Positions 1-8,995 of a stretch of 64,000 bases of DNA are shown piece after piece; the first letter of the stretch is position 1; each line of letters begins with the position of its first letter. The notes beneath the pieces were generated by a model. It was not told the DNA's origin. It ran no database searches and was given only the letters and a program-made list of their open reading frames with translations. The position numbers and the translations under genes were made by a program. This DNA is from an uncultured Lactobacillus sp. (GTDB taxonomy: Bacteria > Bacillota > Bacilli > Lactobacillales > Lactobacillaceae): assembly GCA_937874185.1 (NCBI GenBank), contig CALNAK010000020.1:248001-312000 (forward strand), in the 5' to 3' direction.

Positions 1-333
1 AAGAAACCTAAGAAAATTGGCGATGGACTTGATCAGTTGGAATTGTTGAACAAATTTGAATATGACGATACTTTTGTTGTTAAACGCAAGGCTGCTACGA
101 TTCAATCTGACAAACGAGCTGTTGATTTATATACTGACCGCAATGGATTAGTGATTTTTACAGCCAATCCGCAAGATGCTCAAAAACAAGATAAGCATGA
201 TTACAGTTCCTTAGCTATGGAGATGCAGACTTTACCGGATGCAATCAACCATAATGGCTTTGGAAACACAATCTTGGGTAAAAACAGGAAAGTGGTCTAT
301 ACTAATCATTATAAATATCGAAAGTTAGATTAG
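1..333 (+). CDS. galM: Aldose 1-epimerase (galactose mutarotase), C-terminal part
   Basis: The frame is already open at base 1, so the gene starts outside the window; only about 110 C-terminal residues are visible. Galactose mutarotase interconverts alpha and beta anomers of aldoses such as galactose and glucose in the cytoplasm. The visible part carries the end of the beta-sandwich fold: a stretch like VDLYTDRNGLVIFTAN, matching the family's LxVxTxxPGxQxYTxN strand, then LAMEMQTLPDAINHNGF, which corresponds to the conserved ALExQxxPDAxN region with the catalytic-base Glu, and a final KYRKLD. It is followed 9 bases later by the next gene. The assignment to GalM is by motif memory, and other mutarotase-fold sugar epimerases cannot be fully excluded. 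Confidence 0.75.
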   Translation, partial: KKPKKIGDGLDQLELLNKFEYDDTFVVKRKAATIQSDKRAVDLYTDRNGLVIFTANPQDAQKQDKHDYSSLAMEMQTLPDAINHNGFGNTILGKNRKVVYTNHYKYRKLD

Positions 334-342
334 AGGGGTAGT

Positions 343-726
343 ATGAAAATTGAACATGTTGGTTTATTTGTTAATGATTTAGAGAAAACAGTAGATTTCT
401 ACAAGACTTTTTTTGAAGCAACCGCATCTGAGAAATATCACAATCCTGTAACAACTTTTTCATCGAGATTTATGTCATTTCCTGATGGTACAAGATTAGA
501 AGTTTGTACAAGAGAAGATTTGAACAAACATCGTACTTCTGGTTATCCATTAGGTTATATGCATTTGGCTATGTCAGTTGGTTCTAAAGAAAAGGTCAAT
601 GATTTGACTGAAAAAATCTCTGATGCTGGATATAAACATTTGAGTGGACCTAGAGTTACTGGTGATGGTTACTATGAAAGTGTTGTCTGTGATCCTGAAG
701 GTAATCAAATTGAATTAACTGTTTAG
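343..726 (+). CDS. VOC (glyoxalase/dioxygenase fold) family protein
   Basis: A 127-residue protein with two beta-alpha-beta-beta-beta modules of the vicinal oxygen chelate fold. The four positions that bind metal in glyoxalase I-like proteins are present in order: His5, Glu53, His74 and Glu124. It starts with MKIEHVGLFVNDLEKTVDFY and ends with CDPEGNQIELTV, both typical of lactoylglutathione-lyase-like proteins. The ATG at 343 has a GAGGGG ribosome binding site. It lies 9 bases after the mutarotase gene and is followed by a terminator, so the two are probably co-transcribed. The substrate is unknown; methylglyoxal detoxification or another small-molecule lyase/dioxygenase activity are the family options. 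Confidence 0.85.
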   Translation: MKIEHVGLFVNDLEKTVDFYKTFFEATASEKYHNPVTTFSSRFMSFPDGTRLEVCTREDLNKHRTSGYPLGYMHLAMSVGSKEKVNDLTEKISDAGYKHLSGPRVTGDGYYESVVCDPEGNQIELTV

Positions 727-762
727 TAAAAATAGGAACCCAATGAGGTTTCTATTTTTTTA
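727..762 (+). terminator. Intrinsic terminator after the VOC gene
   Basis: AAAATAGGAACC pairs with GGTTTCTATTTT around a short loop and is followed by a T-run. It closes the mutarotase/VOC transcript. Confidence 0.8.
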
Positions 763-823
763 TTCAAATCTCGAAAGCGATTCCATAAAACTGCTATAAT
801 TATTACTATGTGAGGAGAATAAA

Positions 824-1642
824 ATGGCAAAATACTTAGTTTTTATGGATCTCGATGGTACCTTATTGAAAGATCATAAACACATTTCAAAACGTACTAA
901 AGAGACTATTGCACGCCTACAAAAAAATGACGTTATGTTTTATATTTCAACAGGTCGAATGTATGAACTAGCAAAAATTACTCAAAGAATGTTACCAGGA
1001 GTTAAAATGGTGACTTCTAATGGAGCTGTTTTTGATGGTATCAACGGACGTGAGGTTACTAAATTTGGTGGAGATACTGTTGAGGCAGCCTATCGAATTA
1101 CACAAGAGAACAAGTTGCCTATGATGTTATTTACTCCGGAGAAGGCTTACTTTACTGAGAAGGTTCCTGATTTTATTGCCAAGAATGCTGGTAATTTCGA
1201 TGAGTCATTTGGTTATGACGAAATTAATAACTTAACCCAACTTCGAGCGGTTGAGGATAAAATTACTAACGGTGTAGTTTTAAGCCGTGGTGATTTATCC
1301 GAATTGGATTTAGCACGTGAGAAACTTGCTGAAACAAAGTTGCTTAGGGTATCTTCGTCTAATCCGACAAATATTGAAATGATTCCTTTGAATACTGATA
1401 AGGGGACAGCCGTTAAACAAATACAAGCAGAACAAAATGTTGATTCAGATCATACTTTTGTTTTTGGTGATGGTATGAATGACGTTGGGATGATGCAAGA
1501 AGCTAAAATGTCTGTTGCAATGGGAAATGCCCAACCGGAAGTTAAAGAAATTGCTAATTATGTTACTGATACAAATGAGAATGATGGATTGGCAATGTTT
1601 CTCGAACAATATTTTCAGAAGAAAGTAGAAAATAAGAATTAG
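824..1642 (+). CDS. Cof-type HAD-IIB family phosphatase
   Basis: 272 residues. HAD motif I is DLDGTLL starting at Asp9 (nucleophile Asp9, acid/base Asp11). Motif II is the STGRM segment near residue 43, and motif III/IV is GDGMNDVGMM near residue 214, after a lysine at DKGTAVK. A type IIB cap sits between motifs II and III. These Cof/YidA-like enzymes dephosphorylate sugar phosphates or cofactors such as FMN and pyridoxal phosphate in the cytoplasm. Start at ATG 824 after GAGGAG. It is a stand-alone gene with its own terminator. The exact substrate cannot be read from sequence. Confidence 0.88.
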   Translation: MAKYLVFMDLDGTLLKDHKHISKRTKETIARLQKNDVMFYISTGRMYELAKITQRMLPGVKMVTSNGAVFDGINGREVTKFGGDTVEAAYRITQENKLPMMLFTPEKAYFTEKVPDFIAKNAGNFDESFGYDEINNLTQLRAVEDKITNGVVLSRGDLSELDLAREKLAETKLLRVSSSNPTNIEMIPLNTDKGTAVKQIQAEQNVDSDHTFVFGDGMNDVGMMQEAKMSVAMGNAQPEVKEIANYVTDTNENDGLAMFLEQYFQKKVENKN

Positions 1643-1682
1643 ATTTATAATCTTTTATCTAAAAATGTTGGATATAATTGTG

Positions 1683-1719
1683 ATAAGGCCTGTTTTCTTA
1701 AATCAGAGCCTTATTTTTA
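1683..1719 (+). terminator. Terminator after HAD gene
   Basis: ATAAGGC and GCCTTAT form a stem with a long loop, followed by TTTTTATT. Moderate strength. Confidence 0.6.
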
Positions 1720-1774
1720 TTATCCATTCAACCTGTGGTAGAATTATTGGCAATAAGAAAAGGAAGTCAGTTGT

Positions 1775-2269
1775 ATGCGTTGGGTCCCATTATTAATAGT
1801 TTTGATTCTTGTGGTTCTCAGCGGAGCCTTAATTATCCCTAGAACAAAAAATAAGCATAAACGTTATTTTTTAATAATCGTATTATTTTATGTAGCTTTT
1901 CTAGGAAGTATTTTATTTACTCCTATCTCTATCAATGGCTTAGAAATTCATCGTATGCCACTGGGAACTGGACGAGTAAATTTAACACAATTAGATTTAA
2001 ATGATATTGGATTTGTAGAAAACATTATTTTAACGATTCCTTTAGGAATTATAATTAAGAAATTATTTAGGAATATTCCAATTTTGGTAATGGTATTATT
2101 AGGATTATTTTTTGGAACTACGTTTGAGACAATCCAATTTTACCTGTCACAATATCTGTTGATGAATCGAACTAGCGATATTAACGATGTTCTGTCTAAT
2201 GCAACGGGAATTGTTATAGGCAGTTTGTTGGTTGTTTTATATCGTCATCTACAAAGAAATCAACAGTAA
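1775..2269 (+). CDS. VanZ family membrane protein
   Basis: 164 residues with four to five hydrophobic helices and the VanZ-type core: a loop with LFTPI, then RVNLTQLDLND, a helix ending in NIILTIPLG, and SSDIND-like TSDINDVLSNATG before the last helix. VanZ-like proteins are integral membrane proteins, named for teicoplanin resistance in the VanA cluster but with no settled biochemical role. Start ATG 1775 follows AAAAGGAAG. It is clearly paralogous to the gene at 42052-42549: both begin MRWVPxLxxLxLV and share the LFTPIS, GRVNLT and NIILTIPLG segments. It stands alone, converging on the GH4 gene. Confidence 0.8.
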   Translation: MRWVPLLIVLILVVLSGALIIPRTKNKHKRYFLIIVLFYVAFLGSILFTPISINGLEIHRMPLGTGRVNLTQLDLNDIGFVENIILTIPLGIIIKKLFRNIPILVMVLLGLFFGTTFETIQFYLSQYLLMNRTSDINDVLSNATGIVIGSLLVVLYRHLQRNQQ

Positions 2270-2290
2270 TAGTTGGTATAACAGGATATA

Positions 2291-2334
2291 AAAAAAGTTG
2301 GTCAAAGGGATATCCCTTGATCAACTTTTTTTTT
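2291..2334. terminator. Bidirectional terminator between vanZ-like and GH4 genes
   Basis: AAAAAAGTTG-GTCAA-GGGATATCCC-TTGATCAACTTTTTT forms a long hairpin with A- and T-runs on both sides. It serves the converging genes on either side. Confidence 0.85.
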
Positions 2335-2336
2335 GG

Positions 2337-3737
2337 TTAAATTTGTCCGATGTGTTCATCGATTGAAGCGGCAACTTTATCATGAACCGTTACTCCATTA
2401 GCTTCTAATTCTTGAATCTTATCTGCAAATTGAGGTAGATACTTCTTATTAGCAACTAACATTTCATCTAGGAGGTCTTTAGCCTTCTGTCCACTAGGAA
2501 TAAGCGGATTCATAATAAATGCTTGTAAGGCCAAACCATAGTTACCAGTAATGGCAGCTTCATCGATAACTAACTCCATATTCTTCATGAGTTGAATCCA
2601 GCCACATTCAGCAGGCTGGAAGTGTCCAAATGTTAATGGAATCGCTCCAGCAGCACCAACTTGAGCTGAAACTTCAACAGTGTGATCACTTGGTAAATCA
2701 GGAACGGCACCATTATTTAAAGTTGAGACAACCATATGAGTTTTCTTGTCGCCATAAATTGAGGCAATTGATTCACAAGCAGCATCAGAGTAATGAGCAC
2801 CGCCACGTTCAGCTAATTGTTTAGGTTTGTAGTCAAGGTTTGGGTCTTGATAGAGTTCGAATAATTCGTGTTCAATTTTTATAACTTGCTGAGCACGAGT
2901 AGCTCCTTGTTTGAATTCCTCCATACTGTGGTCAAACATCTCATCTTGTCTGTAGTAGTAACGGTGATAACCACACGGAATCATTTTCATCTGATTGAGT
3001 TGTTCGCGGAAGAATTGGACGTCAAAAATATTTTTGGGAAATCCTGAATCTTTGCCATCATACATTTCATCGATGATATCCATTGTGACTTCTTTGCCGG
3101 CTTTGTCCCAGACACGGTGCCAATGGAAGTGATCGATTCCCGCAAATTTGTAAGTTAGGTCGCTTAATTCTCGATTAATAGTTTGTGGCTCAGTCATCAT
3201 TGCCATAACTGGAACGTTACATAGTCCAATAACTTTATCCCATTTTCCATATTGACGGATAGCTTCAGTAATCATTCCACTTGGATTAGTAAAGTTGATC
3301 AACCAAGCATCAGGGCAGAGTTCCTTCATATCCTTTACAATATCTAAAATTATGGGTACTGTTCTAAAAGCTTTGAAGATACCACCAGCCCCGTTAGTTT
3401 CTTGACCAAGGAATCCATAACTACCAGGAATTCTTTCATCTTTAACACGAGCTTCTAGGAGTCCAACTCTGAATTGTGTAGAAACAAAGTCAGCATCTTT
3501 TAAAGCTTCACGACGGTTTAAAGTTAGATGAATTTCCCAATCTAATCCAGCAGCTTTAACCATTCGTTTAGCCATATTACCAACGATATTGAGTTTCTTT
3601 TCACCGTCAGGAATATCAACTAACCAAATTTCTTTAATTGGCAATTGATCTTGACGCTTGATAAATCCTTCAATTAATTCAGGTGTATAACTGGAACCTC
3701 CACCGATAGTTACCATCTTCAACGCTTCACGTGACAT
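2337..3737 (-). CDS. GH4 family 6-phospho-beta-glucosidase
   Basis: 466 residues. The N-terminus has the NAD-binding glycine-rich loop VTIGGGSSYTPEL typical of glycoside hydrolase family 4. Next come the metal and substrate region LINFTNPSGMITEA, the metal-binding Cys of GLCNVP (about residue 172) and the His of IDHFHWHRVWD (about 202). GH4 enzymes are NAD- and divalent-metal-dependent and cleave phosphorylated disaccharides by an oxidation/elimination route in the cytoplasm. The neighbouring PTS EIIC of cellobiose/lactose type makes a phospho-beta-glucoside the likely substrate; a phospho-alpha-glucoside is the alternative. It runs behind the LacI gene with an 88-base gap containing a palindrome. 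Start ATG at 3737 preceded by GGAGG. Confidence 0.88.
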   Translation of the reverse strand: MSREALKMVTIGGGSSYTPELIEGFIKRQDQLPIKEIWLVDIPDGEKKLNIVGNMAKRMVKAAGLDWEIHLTLNRREALKDADFVSTQFRVGLLEARVKDERIPGSYGFLGQETNGAGGIFKAFRTVPIILDIVKDMKELCPDAWLINFTNPSGMITEAIRQYGKWDKVIGLCNVPVMAMMTEPQTINRELSDLTYKFAGIDHFHWHRVWDKAGKEVTMDIIDEMYDGKDSGFPKNIFDVQFFREQLNQMKMIPCGYHRYYYRQDEMFDHSMEEFKQGATRAQQVIKIEHELFELYQDPNLDYKPKQLAERGGAHYSDAACESIASIYGDKKTHMVVSTLNNGAVPDLPSDHTVEVSAQVGAAGAIPLTFGHFQPAECGWIQLMKNMELVIDEAAITGNYGLALQAFIMNPLIPSGQKAKDLLDEMLVANKKYLPQFADKIQELEANGVTVHDKVAASIDEHIGQI

Positions 3738-3793
3738 GACAATACCTCCAACTAATTTATTAATGTTTTTGATTGTATTGATAGATTAACTTG

Positions 3794-3807
3794 TGGGATT
3801 GGTCCCA
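3794..3807. promoter_or_regulatory. Candidate LacI-family operator upstream of GH4
   Basis: TGGGA-N4-TCCCA inverted repeat in the short gap between the LacI-type regulator and the GH4 gene. Its position fits a local operator; the assignment to the adjacent regulator is inference. Confidence 0.4.
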
Positions 3808-3825
3808 TGTCAAGCGTAAAAATAA

Positions 3826-4782
3826 TTAATAACCAGGTATCCATTTTGGATTCTGTTTTTGGAAGGGTAATTGTTTTTTATTTAATTGGTTGTACAAGTA
3901 AATAAAACCATTTTGAGCCTGGCTACGAAAACAGAGATCAACGGTTGGAATATTCATTAATTCGGCAATTTCACTATTATCACTGCCAATAACGACACAG
4001 TTTTCGGGGATTTTAACGTGGTGTTTTCGCAAAGTTGTCATGAATTCTGCAGCAACGTAATCAGCGAAGAAAATCATTACTTGTGGACGATTAATTAAAC
4101 CTAGCCATTTCATTGCGGAATCCTGGCCAGCATTTGACTGTCCATGATAAAACAATTGATAAGTTTGATCAGAATTAGGATGTTTGGTTGAGAAATCCTC
4201 AATTGCTTGAACACGTGCACGGGTATTAGCGTTACGAATAGTAGAAAAGACATGACCAATTTTTGTATAACCCTGTTTGTCCAAACGTTCGAGGATTTTA
4301 AGGTAGATAGGGTAATGATCAACGTAATTTGAGTAAATATTAGGATTCTCAACTCGTTGCCAAGTAGAGATTGGACCAAATTTGGCATAAGAGCTAATTA
4401 GATCCCATGAATTAATTCGTGTCAAAATAAAAACTGCATCTAAGGCTCTAATAGTCAGAAGGTTTAATGTATTAATTTCGTTTTCAGCTGTTTTAGTGAA
4501 ATAAACGTTTACGCTGTAATTGTTTTTGGCTGCAATATTGGTGAAAACATTGATAAATTCGCCAACCAGGGGAAGATAGTCATTAACTAAGAATCCAATT
4601 GTATTAGTACGTTTATTACGGAGATTTTTCGCCATTTGATTAGGGATGTAGTTAAGTTCATGCATTGCGTTTAGAATGGTTTGTCGCTTATCCTCGCTGA
4701 CGTAGCCATTCCCACTCACAACACGGGAAACAGTTGATTTTGAAATGCCGGTTTTCTTAGCAATATCGTAAATTGTTGCCAT
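3826..4782 (-). CDS. LacI family transcriptional regulator
   Basis: 318 residues. The first 25 residues are a classical LacI helix-turn-helix (MATIYDIAKKTGISKSTVSR), followed by the hinge helix ending in NQMAKNLRNKRTN and a periplasmic-binding-protein-like ligand domain. The ATG at 4782 is chosen rather than the longer open frame because GGAGG lies just upstream and the HTH starts there. It probably controls the GH4 gene behind it and the divergent PTS EIIC gene. Its inducer would be a phosphorylated or free beta-glucoside (inference from neighbours). Confidence 0.9.
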   Translation of the reverse strand: MATIYDIAKKTGISKSTVSRVVSGNGYVSEDKRQTILNAMHELNYIPNQMAKNLRNKRTNTIGFLVNDYLPLVGEFINVFTNIAAKNNYSVNVYFTKTAENEINTLNLLTIRALDAVFILTRINSWDLISSYAKFGPISTWQRVENPNIYSNYVDHYPIYLKILERLDKQGYTKIGHVFSTIRNANTRARVQAIEDFSTKHPNSDQTYQLFYHGQSNAGQDSAMKWLGLINRPQVMIFFADYVAAEFMTTLRKHHVKIPENCVVIGSDNSEIAELMNIPTVDLCFRSQAQNGFIYLYNQLNKKQLPFQKQNPKWIPGY

Positions 4783-4921
4783 GGTTATACCTCCATTAAT
4801 TAATATTAGAATAACATTTTGATGGAACCTAAATAGAATATTATTACGTTGAAATAGAGTAGAATACAATCTGTAAGCTATAAATATTTGATCTTGTTTT
4901 TAGAGAGATGGATGAAACATT

Positions 4922-6214
4922 ATGATGAGAAAATTTGCAGATAGGTTAGTCTGGTTCAGGCGTCGCTTGTTCTTTCGTGCTAGTCGCGAAACGATGACAA
5001 TTTTAATTCCATTTTTAATTATTGGAACTTTTTCGATTGTTATTGCGAATTCATTTTTAACTCCGAGTGGATTCGGTGCTTCAATTCTTCATATCGGTGA
5101 TTTTGTTGATAATTTCAAGGTAATCAATAGAGTGCTTAATTTGATCACTAGTTGGACAACAGGTTTATTGGCATTATTTGCGTCTTTTAAGAATGCGGAA
5201 GTGACAGCTAGATTAAAGCATAATGAAACTAGATTCGTTGGTTTAGCTGGTATGATTACTTATATTATATTAGTTTGTTTACCAACTGGTGTCTTGCCAT
5301 TGAAGATGCCCATAGATAGTTCACCACTTGCCGCAATAAGGGGACCCTTGAGTATTCAAGGATTATTATTGGGCTTAATTGTTGGCTATTTGGTTGCCCA
5401 GATATTTTCTTATTATGAGGAACATGGAAAAGTTGGCGGGAATGTAGAGTATAAATTCCTCTGGCCAATTTCAATTTCCTTTTTGATGGCAATAATCTTT
5501 GGTGGTTTCTTGCTGTGGTTGAACAATATCGGTGTTTTCAGTGCACTAAGTACTGGTATACGGTCATATTCATCTCAAAAAGATGGTTTGATGTTAACAA
5601 TCGTAGGTTCAATTATGACGGGAATACTAAATTGGATTGGATTAAGCGGTCCATTTGATTATTCTGATGCAACGCAAAGTTCTGTTTTAGCATCACAAAA
5701 TGCCATTTATGCGTTACAACACAATAGTATTTGGAAAGTTCCTTATCCGTTTTCACAATTAGCTTTGTATCATAGTTATGCCACATACGGTGGGGTCGGA
5801 GCTACTTTGGCTTTGATGATAGCTATTGTCATTATGACACGAAATAAAAAGGATTTACTGACCGTCAGATGGGGACTATTTCCAGCTTTATTCAATAGTA
5901 ATTCTATTTTAATGTTGGGATTGCCAATTTTTTTCAATGTAGTTTATCTGGTGCCGTTTGTTTTGGTACCGGTAATAAATATGTTAGTCGCTGCAGCATT
6001 AATAACCATGCACATTATTCCGCCGGTGCCATTTCCAGTTCCAAACGGAACTCCTGGCCCATTGATTGCTTTCGTTGGTACTAGTGGTAATTTTAGTGCT
6101 TTGATTGCTGGAGTTCTAATTTTAGCGATGGATGTCTTTATTTATTTGCCATTTGTGAAATTTAATAATCACGTTAATAATATTTATCGTTTGACGCACG
6201 GCAAGGAGGAATAA
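4922..6214 (+). CDS. PTS sugar transporter subunit IIC, cellobiose/lactose type
   Basis: 430 residues with about ten hydrophobic segments and the EIIC architecture of the lactose/cellobiose PTS: an early FRASRETMTILIPFLIIGTF segment, a central GxxGPFD region, and the conserved PPVPFPVPNGTPGPL loop (around residue 365), a hallmark near the sugar site. It moves the sugar across the membrane while EIIB phosphorylates it. No EIIA or EIIB gene is in the window, so it must borrow partners encoded elsewhere. It is transcribed divergently from the LacI gene, and its stop lies 2 bases before the following hydrolase start. Two ATGs in tandem (4922, 4925) make the exact start uncertain by one codon. Confidence 0.88.
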   Translation: MMRKFADRLVWFRRRLFFRASRETMTILIPFLIIGTFSIVIANSFLTPSGFGASILHIGDFVDNFKVINRVLNLITSWTTGLLALFASFKNAEVTARLKHNETRFVGLAGMITYIILVCLPTGVLPLKMPIDSSPLAAIRGPLSIQGLLLGLIVGYLVAQIFSYYEEHGKVGGNVEYKFLWPISISFLMAIIFGGFLLWLNNIGVFSALSTGIRSYSSQKDGLMLTIVGSIMTGILNWIGLSGPFDYSDATQSSVLASQNAIYALQHNSIWKVPYPFSQLALYHSYATYGGVGATLALMIAIVIMTRNKKDLLTVRWGLFPALFNSNSILMLGLPIFFNVVYLVPFVLVPVINMLVAAALITMHIIPPVPFPVPNGTPGPLIAFVGTSGNFSALIAGVLILAMDVFIYLPFVKFNNHVNNIYRLTHGKEE

Positions 6215-6216
6215 AA

Positions 6217-7083
6217 ATGGGAATACGGATAAGAAATAAGAAATCTTTAATTAGATTGATCAGTATTATCGTGTTGTCCATTGCTGTTTTAGCGGTTCCT
6301 TCTTATGTTTGGGCCAAGGATAATACTAAATATTTGAGTAAAATGTACACTTCAAAGATGTCACCAATCATCATGATTCCTGGTAGTTCAGCAACGGAGA
6401 ATCGTTTTGATAGTTTGGTTGATAAATTGAATAAGAATACTAGAACTAAGCACAGTTTATTGAAATTAAAAGTCTATAACAGTGGCAAAATTGTGTACAG
6501 TGGGCAATTGAATAATCGTGACACTGAACCAATAATTGTCGTTGGATTTGAAAATAATCATGATGGTTACAGTAATATCAAACTTCAAGCTAAGATGTTT
6601 AGTCAGGCGTTAACTGATTTACAAGACAAATACCGTTTTAATAATTTTAAAGGAATAGGTCATTCCAACGGTGGCTTAATCTATACGGAATTCATTGAAA
6701 ATTATTTGTCAGACCATGATGTCAAGATGAAGAAGTTGATGACTATTGGATCTCCATATAATTTTTCTGAACGTTCAACTAGAAATAAAACCGAAATGTT
6801 AGCTAACTTTATCAAGAATAAAGATAAAATACCGCAGAATCTAATTGTTTTCTCAATTGCCGGAACTCAAAATTATACCTCTGATGGATTGGTTCCAGAA
6901 AATAGTGTTCGAGCTGGGAAATATATTTATCAACATCGAGTCGATCACTTTACTGAAATGACTGTTACCGGGGATGATGCACAACATTCTGATTTGCCAC
7001 AAAATCAAGAGATAATTAATTTGATTCAGGATAATATAATTGATAAGACTAACAAAAAAATGAACCCTGCTAGAATGCAGTAG
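6217..7083 (+). CDS. Secreted or membrane-anchored alpha/beta hydrolase (DUF915-like)
   Basis: 288 residues. An N-terminal hydrophobic segment (residues 11-32, ending SYVWAKD) is a signal peptide or anchor. The mature part has an alpha/beta hydrolase fold: MIPGSSATENRFDSLV (oxyanion region), nucleophile elbow GIGHSNGGLI (Ser near residue 151), a late SDGLVPENS acid region and a final His in DDAQHSDLP. This matches the DUF915 family of lactobacillar and listerial surface hydrolases; the substrate is unknown. It is co-transcribed with the EIIC gene (2-base gap). The last codons overlap the terminator hairpin. Confidence 0.82.
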   Translation: MGIRIRNKKSLIRLISIIVLSIAVLAVPSYVWAKDNTKYLSKMYTSKMSPIIMIPGSSATENRFDSLVDKLNKNTRTKHSLLKLKVYNSGKIVYSGQLNNRDTEPIIVVGFENNHDGYSNIKLQAKMFSQALTDLQDKYRFNNFKGIGHSNGGLIYTEFIENYLSDHDVKMKKLMTIGSPYNFSERSTRNKTEMLANFIKNKDKIPQNLIVFSIAGTQNYTSDGLVPENSVRAGKYIYQHRVDHFTEMTVTGDDAQHSDLPQNQEIINLIQDNIIDKTNKKMNPARMQ

Positions 7084-7095
7084 GGTTCATTTTTC
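7055..7095 (+). terminator. Terminator overlapping the 3' end of the hydrolase gene
   Basis: AAAAATGAACCCT pairs with AGGGTTCATTTTT. The left arm lies inside the final codons of the hydrolase. The run on both sides means it also serves the converging alcohol dehydrogenase gene. Confidence 0.85.
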
Positions 7096-7107
7096 ATCTT
7101 CACTTAA

Positions 7108-8151
7108 TTAATCAGAAACAACAACCATTGATTTAATAACCTTACGATCAGTCATTTCTTGATAAGCGTCATTAATTTGATCCAATGAGAATGTCTTAGT
7201 AAAGACTTTACCAGGATTGATTTTACCGTCAAGAACAGCTTTTAGGAGAAGGTCTTTGTCATAAGTTGTGACAGAAGCTGGACCACCAGCTAGAATAACA
7301 TTCTTGCCAAATGATGTAGCAACATCCATTTTACCAGTGTGAGGTAGGCCAACACGACCAACAACACTACCAGGACGTCCAGCTTTCATGGCTGTATCAG
7401 TTGATAATTCTGTTCCGACACATTCGAGAACGGCATCAGCACCAGCATTATCAGTTAAATTCATAATTGATTTGATGGCTGCATCACCACGAACAATAAC
7501 ATTATCAGTAGCACCGAATTCTTTAGCTAAAGCAGCGCGATCTTCGTGTCGACTAGTTGAGATAATTTTCTTTGCTCCAAGTAATTTGGCAGCAATAATA
7601 CCACAAAGTCCAACAGCACCATCACCCATAACAACGACAGTATCACCGGCTTTAACATTGGCAACACGAGCAGCATGGAATCCAGTAGCCATAACATCAG
7701 CCAAAGTAAGTAATGATTTGAGCATACCTTCACTGTAATCACTAGATTGACCAGGTACTTTAACTAGAGCCCATTGACCGTGTTGGAATCTAATATATTC
7801 AGCTTGATTGCCACTACTGAAATTATCAGTGTGTGATTGACAATCGCCATCGAACCCGGCAAGACAAGCAGGACAGTGACCGCAACCATGTGTAAATGGT
7901 GCGATAACAAAGTCACCAGGTTTAACAGTTGTAATATCGTCACCAACTTCTTCAACGATACCAATAGCTTCATGACCATTATTTTCAGAATTATCAGCTT
8001 TGTCTTCTAGACCACGATATGACCATAAATCAGAACCACAGACACAAGCACGAACGACCTTAATTAAAACGTCGTCAGGTGCTTGAATAGTTGGCTTATC
8101 AATTTCCTCAATTTTCATTTGACCGGCTTTTTCAAAAACAGCTGCTTTCAT
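7108..8151 (-). CDS. Zinc-dependent alcohol dehydrogenase family protein
   Basis: 347 residues, medium-chain dehydrogenase/reductase. The catalytic zinc site is built from the Cys of ACVCGSDLW (about 38) and His-Glu of NNGHEAIGIVEEVGD (about 60). The structural zinc loop is GCGHCPACLAGFDGDC with four cysteines (about 90-105). The Rossmann loop is VVMGDGAVGLCG near 175. It resembles threonine dehydrogenase/sorbitol dehydrogenase-like proteins that oxidise secondary alcohols with NAD(P). A GTAAACGTTTAC palindrome lies upstream, shared with the divergent monooxygenase gene. Substrate unknown. Confidence 0.9.
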   Translation of the reverse strand: MKAAVFEKAGQMKIEEIDKPTIQAPDDVLIKVVRACVCGSDLWSYRGLEDKADNSENNGHEAIGIVEEVGDDITTVKPGDFVIAPFTHGCGHCPACLAGFDGDCQSHTDNFSSGNQAEYIRFQHGQWALVKVPGQSSDYSEGMLKSLLTLADVMATGFHAARVANVKAGDTVVVMGDGAVGLCGIIAAKLLGAKKIISTSRHEDRAALAKEFGATDNVIVRGDAAIKSIMNLTDNAGADAVLECVGTELSTDTAMKAGRPGSVVGRVGLPHTGKMDVATSFGKNVILAGGPASVTTYDKDLLLKAVLDGKINPGKVFTKTFSLDQINDAYQEMTDRKVIKSMVVVSD

Positions 8152-8210
8152 AAAATAAATACCCTCTCTCTATATTATTGCTTTAATTATAAGTCAGATA
8201 GAAATATATA

Positions 8211-8222
8211 GTAAACGTTTAC
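8211..8222. promoter_or_regulatory. LacI/CcpA-type palindrome between two divergent genes
   Basis: GTAAACGTTTAC is a perfect 12-bp palindrome with a central CpG. It fits 12 of 14 positions of the cre consensus TGWAANCGNTNWCA. It lies between the alcohol dehydrogenase (minus) and the monooxygenase (plus), so it could serve either. Confidence 0.5.
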
Positions 8223-8261
8223 CATTTCTTGCGATAAAATAATCAATAGTGGGGTAAAATT

Positions 8262-8915
8262 ATGAAATTAACTAAAAGACCAATTTTTAGAATGTACAAA
8301 TTAACCATTAGTAGTGACAATTCAGCTGCTTTCGTAAAAGAGGGCACACATAACATGGTGACATCAATTGAAAATGAATCTGGAACTCTAGCAATGTTTG
8401 CGACACATGAAGATCTTGCTGGAACGACCAATTATGTTTTTGAAATGTATCAAGATTTGGATAATTATAATGTGCACGCCAAGTCACCACAGTTTAAACA
8501 TTATGGGCAAGTTGCTCAAAAAGTTTTGACAGGCCATGAAATGCAGGAATTGAAGTTACAATTTTTGAATACTAAGGATACAGCTTTAAAAATCACCGGT
8601 AGTAATGATTACGTCGTCAACTGTTCTGAAGTTACTATTGCAAAGAGTTCTGTTAAAGAATTTAAGTCCTTACTAGGAAAAAGTATAACCGATTCAATTG
8701 CTAATGAACCGGGAACTGTAGCTTGTTACGCCGCAACTTCTGATGAAGCTGAAACCCAGTGGATTATTTTATCCGTTTATAAAGATATTACAGCACAAAA
8801 TTTACATGTCGAAGGAACTAATCAAGACGTATCTAAGTTAGTAGTTAGTCAAACTAATCATCAACTGCATGTCGATACCATGGTAAGCCAGGGTAAGTTG
8901 GAATTTACCGATTAG
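8262..8915 (+). CDS. Antibiotic biosynthesis monooxygenase (ABM) domain protein, two-domain
   Basis: 217 residues made of two ferredoxin-like ABM modules, roughly 1-105 and 110-217. Each has a strand, a short NEsGTxAxxA-type segment (IENESGTLAMFATHED and IANEPGTVACYAATSD), then a FEMYQDLDNYNVHAKSP or SVYKDITAQNLHVEGT helix where the conserved His sits. Single-domain relatives oxidise quinols, monooxygenate small aromatic compounds or bind haem; here the duplication is within one chain. Start ATG 8262 follows GTGGGG. It is a single gene divergent from the alcohol dehydrogenase. Substrate unknown. Confidence 0.8.
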   Translation: MKLTKRPIFRMYKLTISSDNSAAFVKEGTHNMVTSIENESGTLAMFATHEDLAGTTNYVFEMYQDLDNYNVHAKSPQFKHYGQVAQKVLTGHEMQELKLQFLNTKDTALKITGSNDYVVNCSEVTIAKSSVKEFKSLLGKSITDSIANEPGTVACYAATSDEAETQWIILSVYKDITAQNLHVEGTNQDVSKLVVSQTNHQLHVDTMVSQGKLEFTD

Positions 8916-8995
8916 AAAGTGCTTTGACAATTATTGTTGAATCAGATACACTGCTTAACGCATTTATTTGAAATTGAGGAGTGTATCTGATTTTT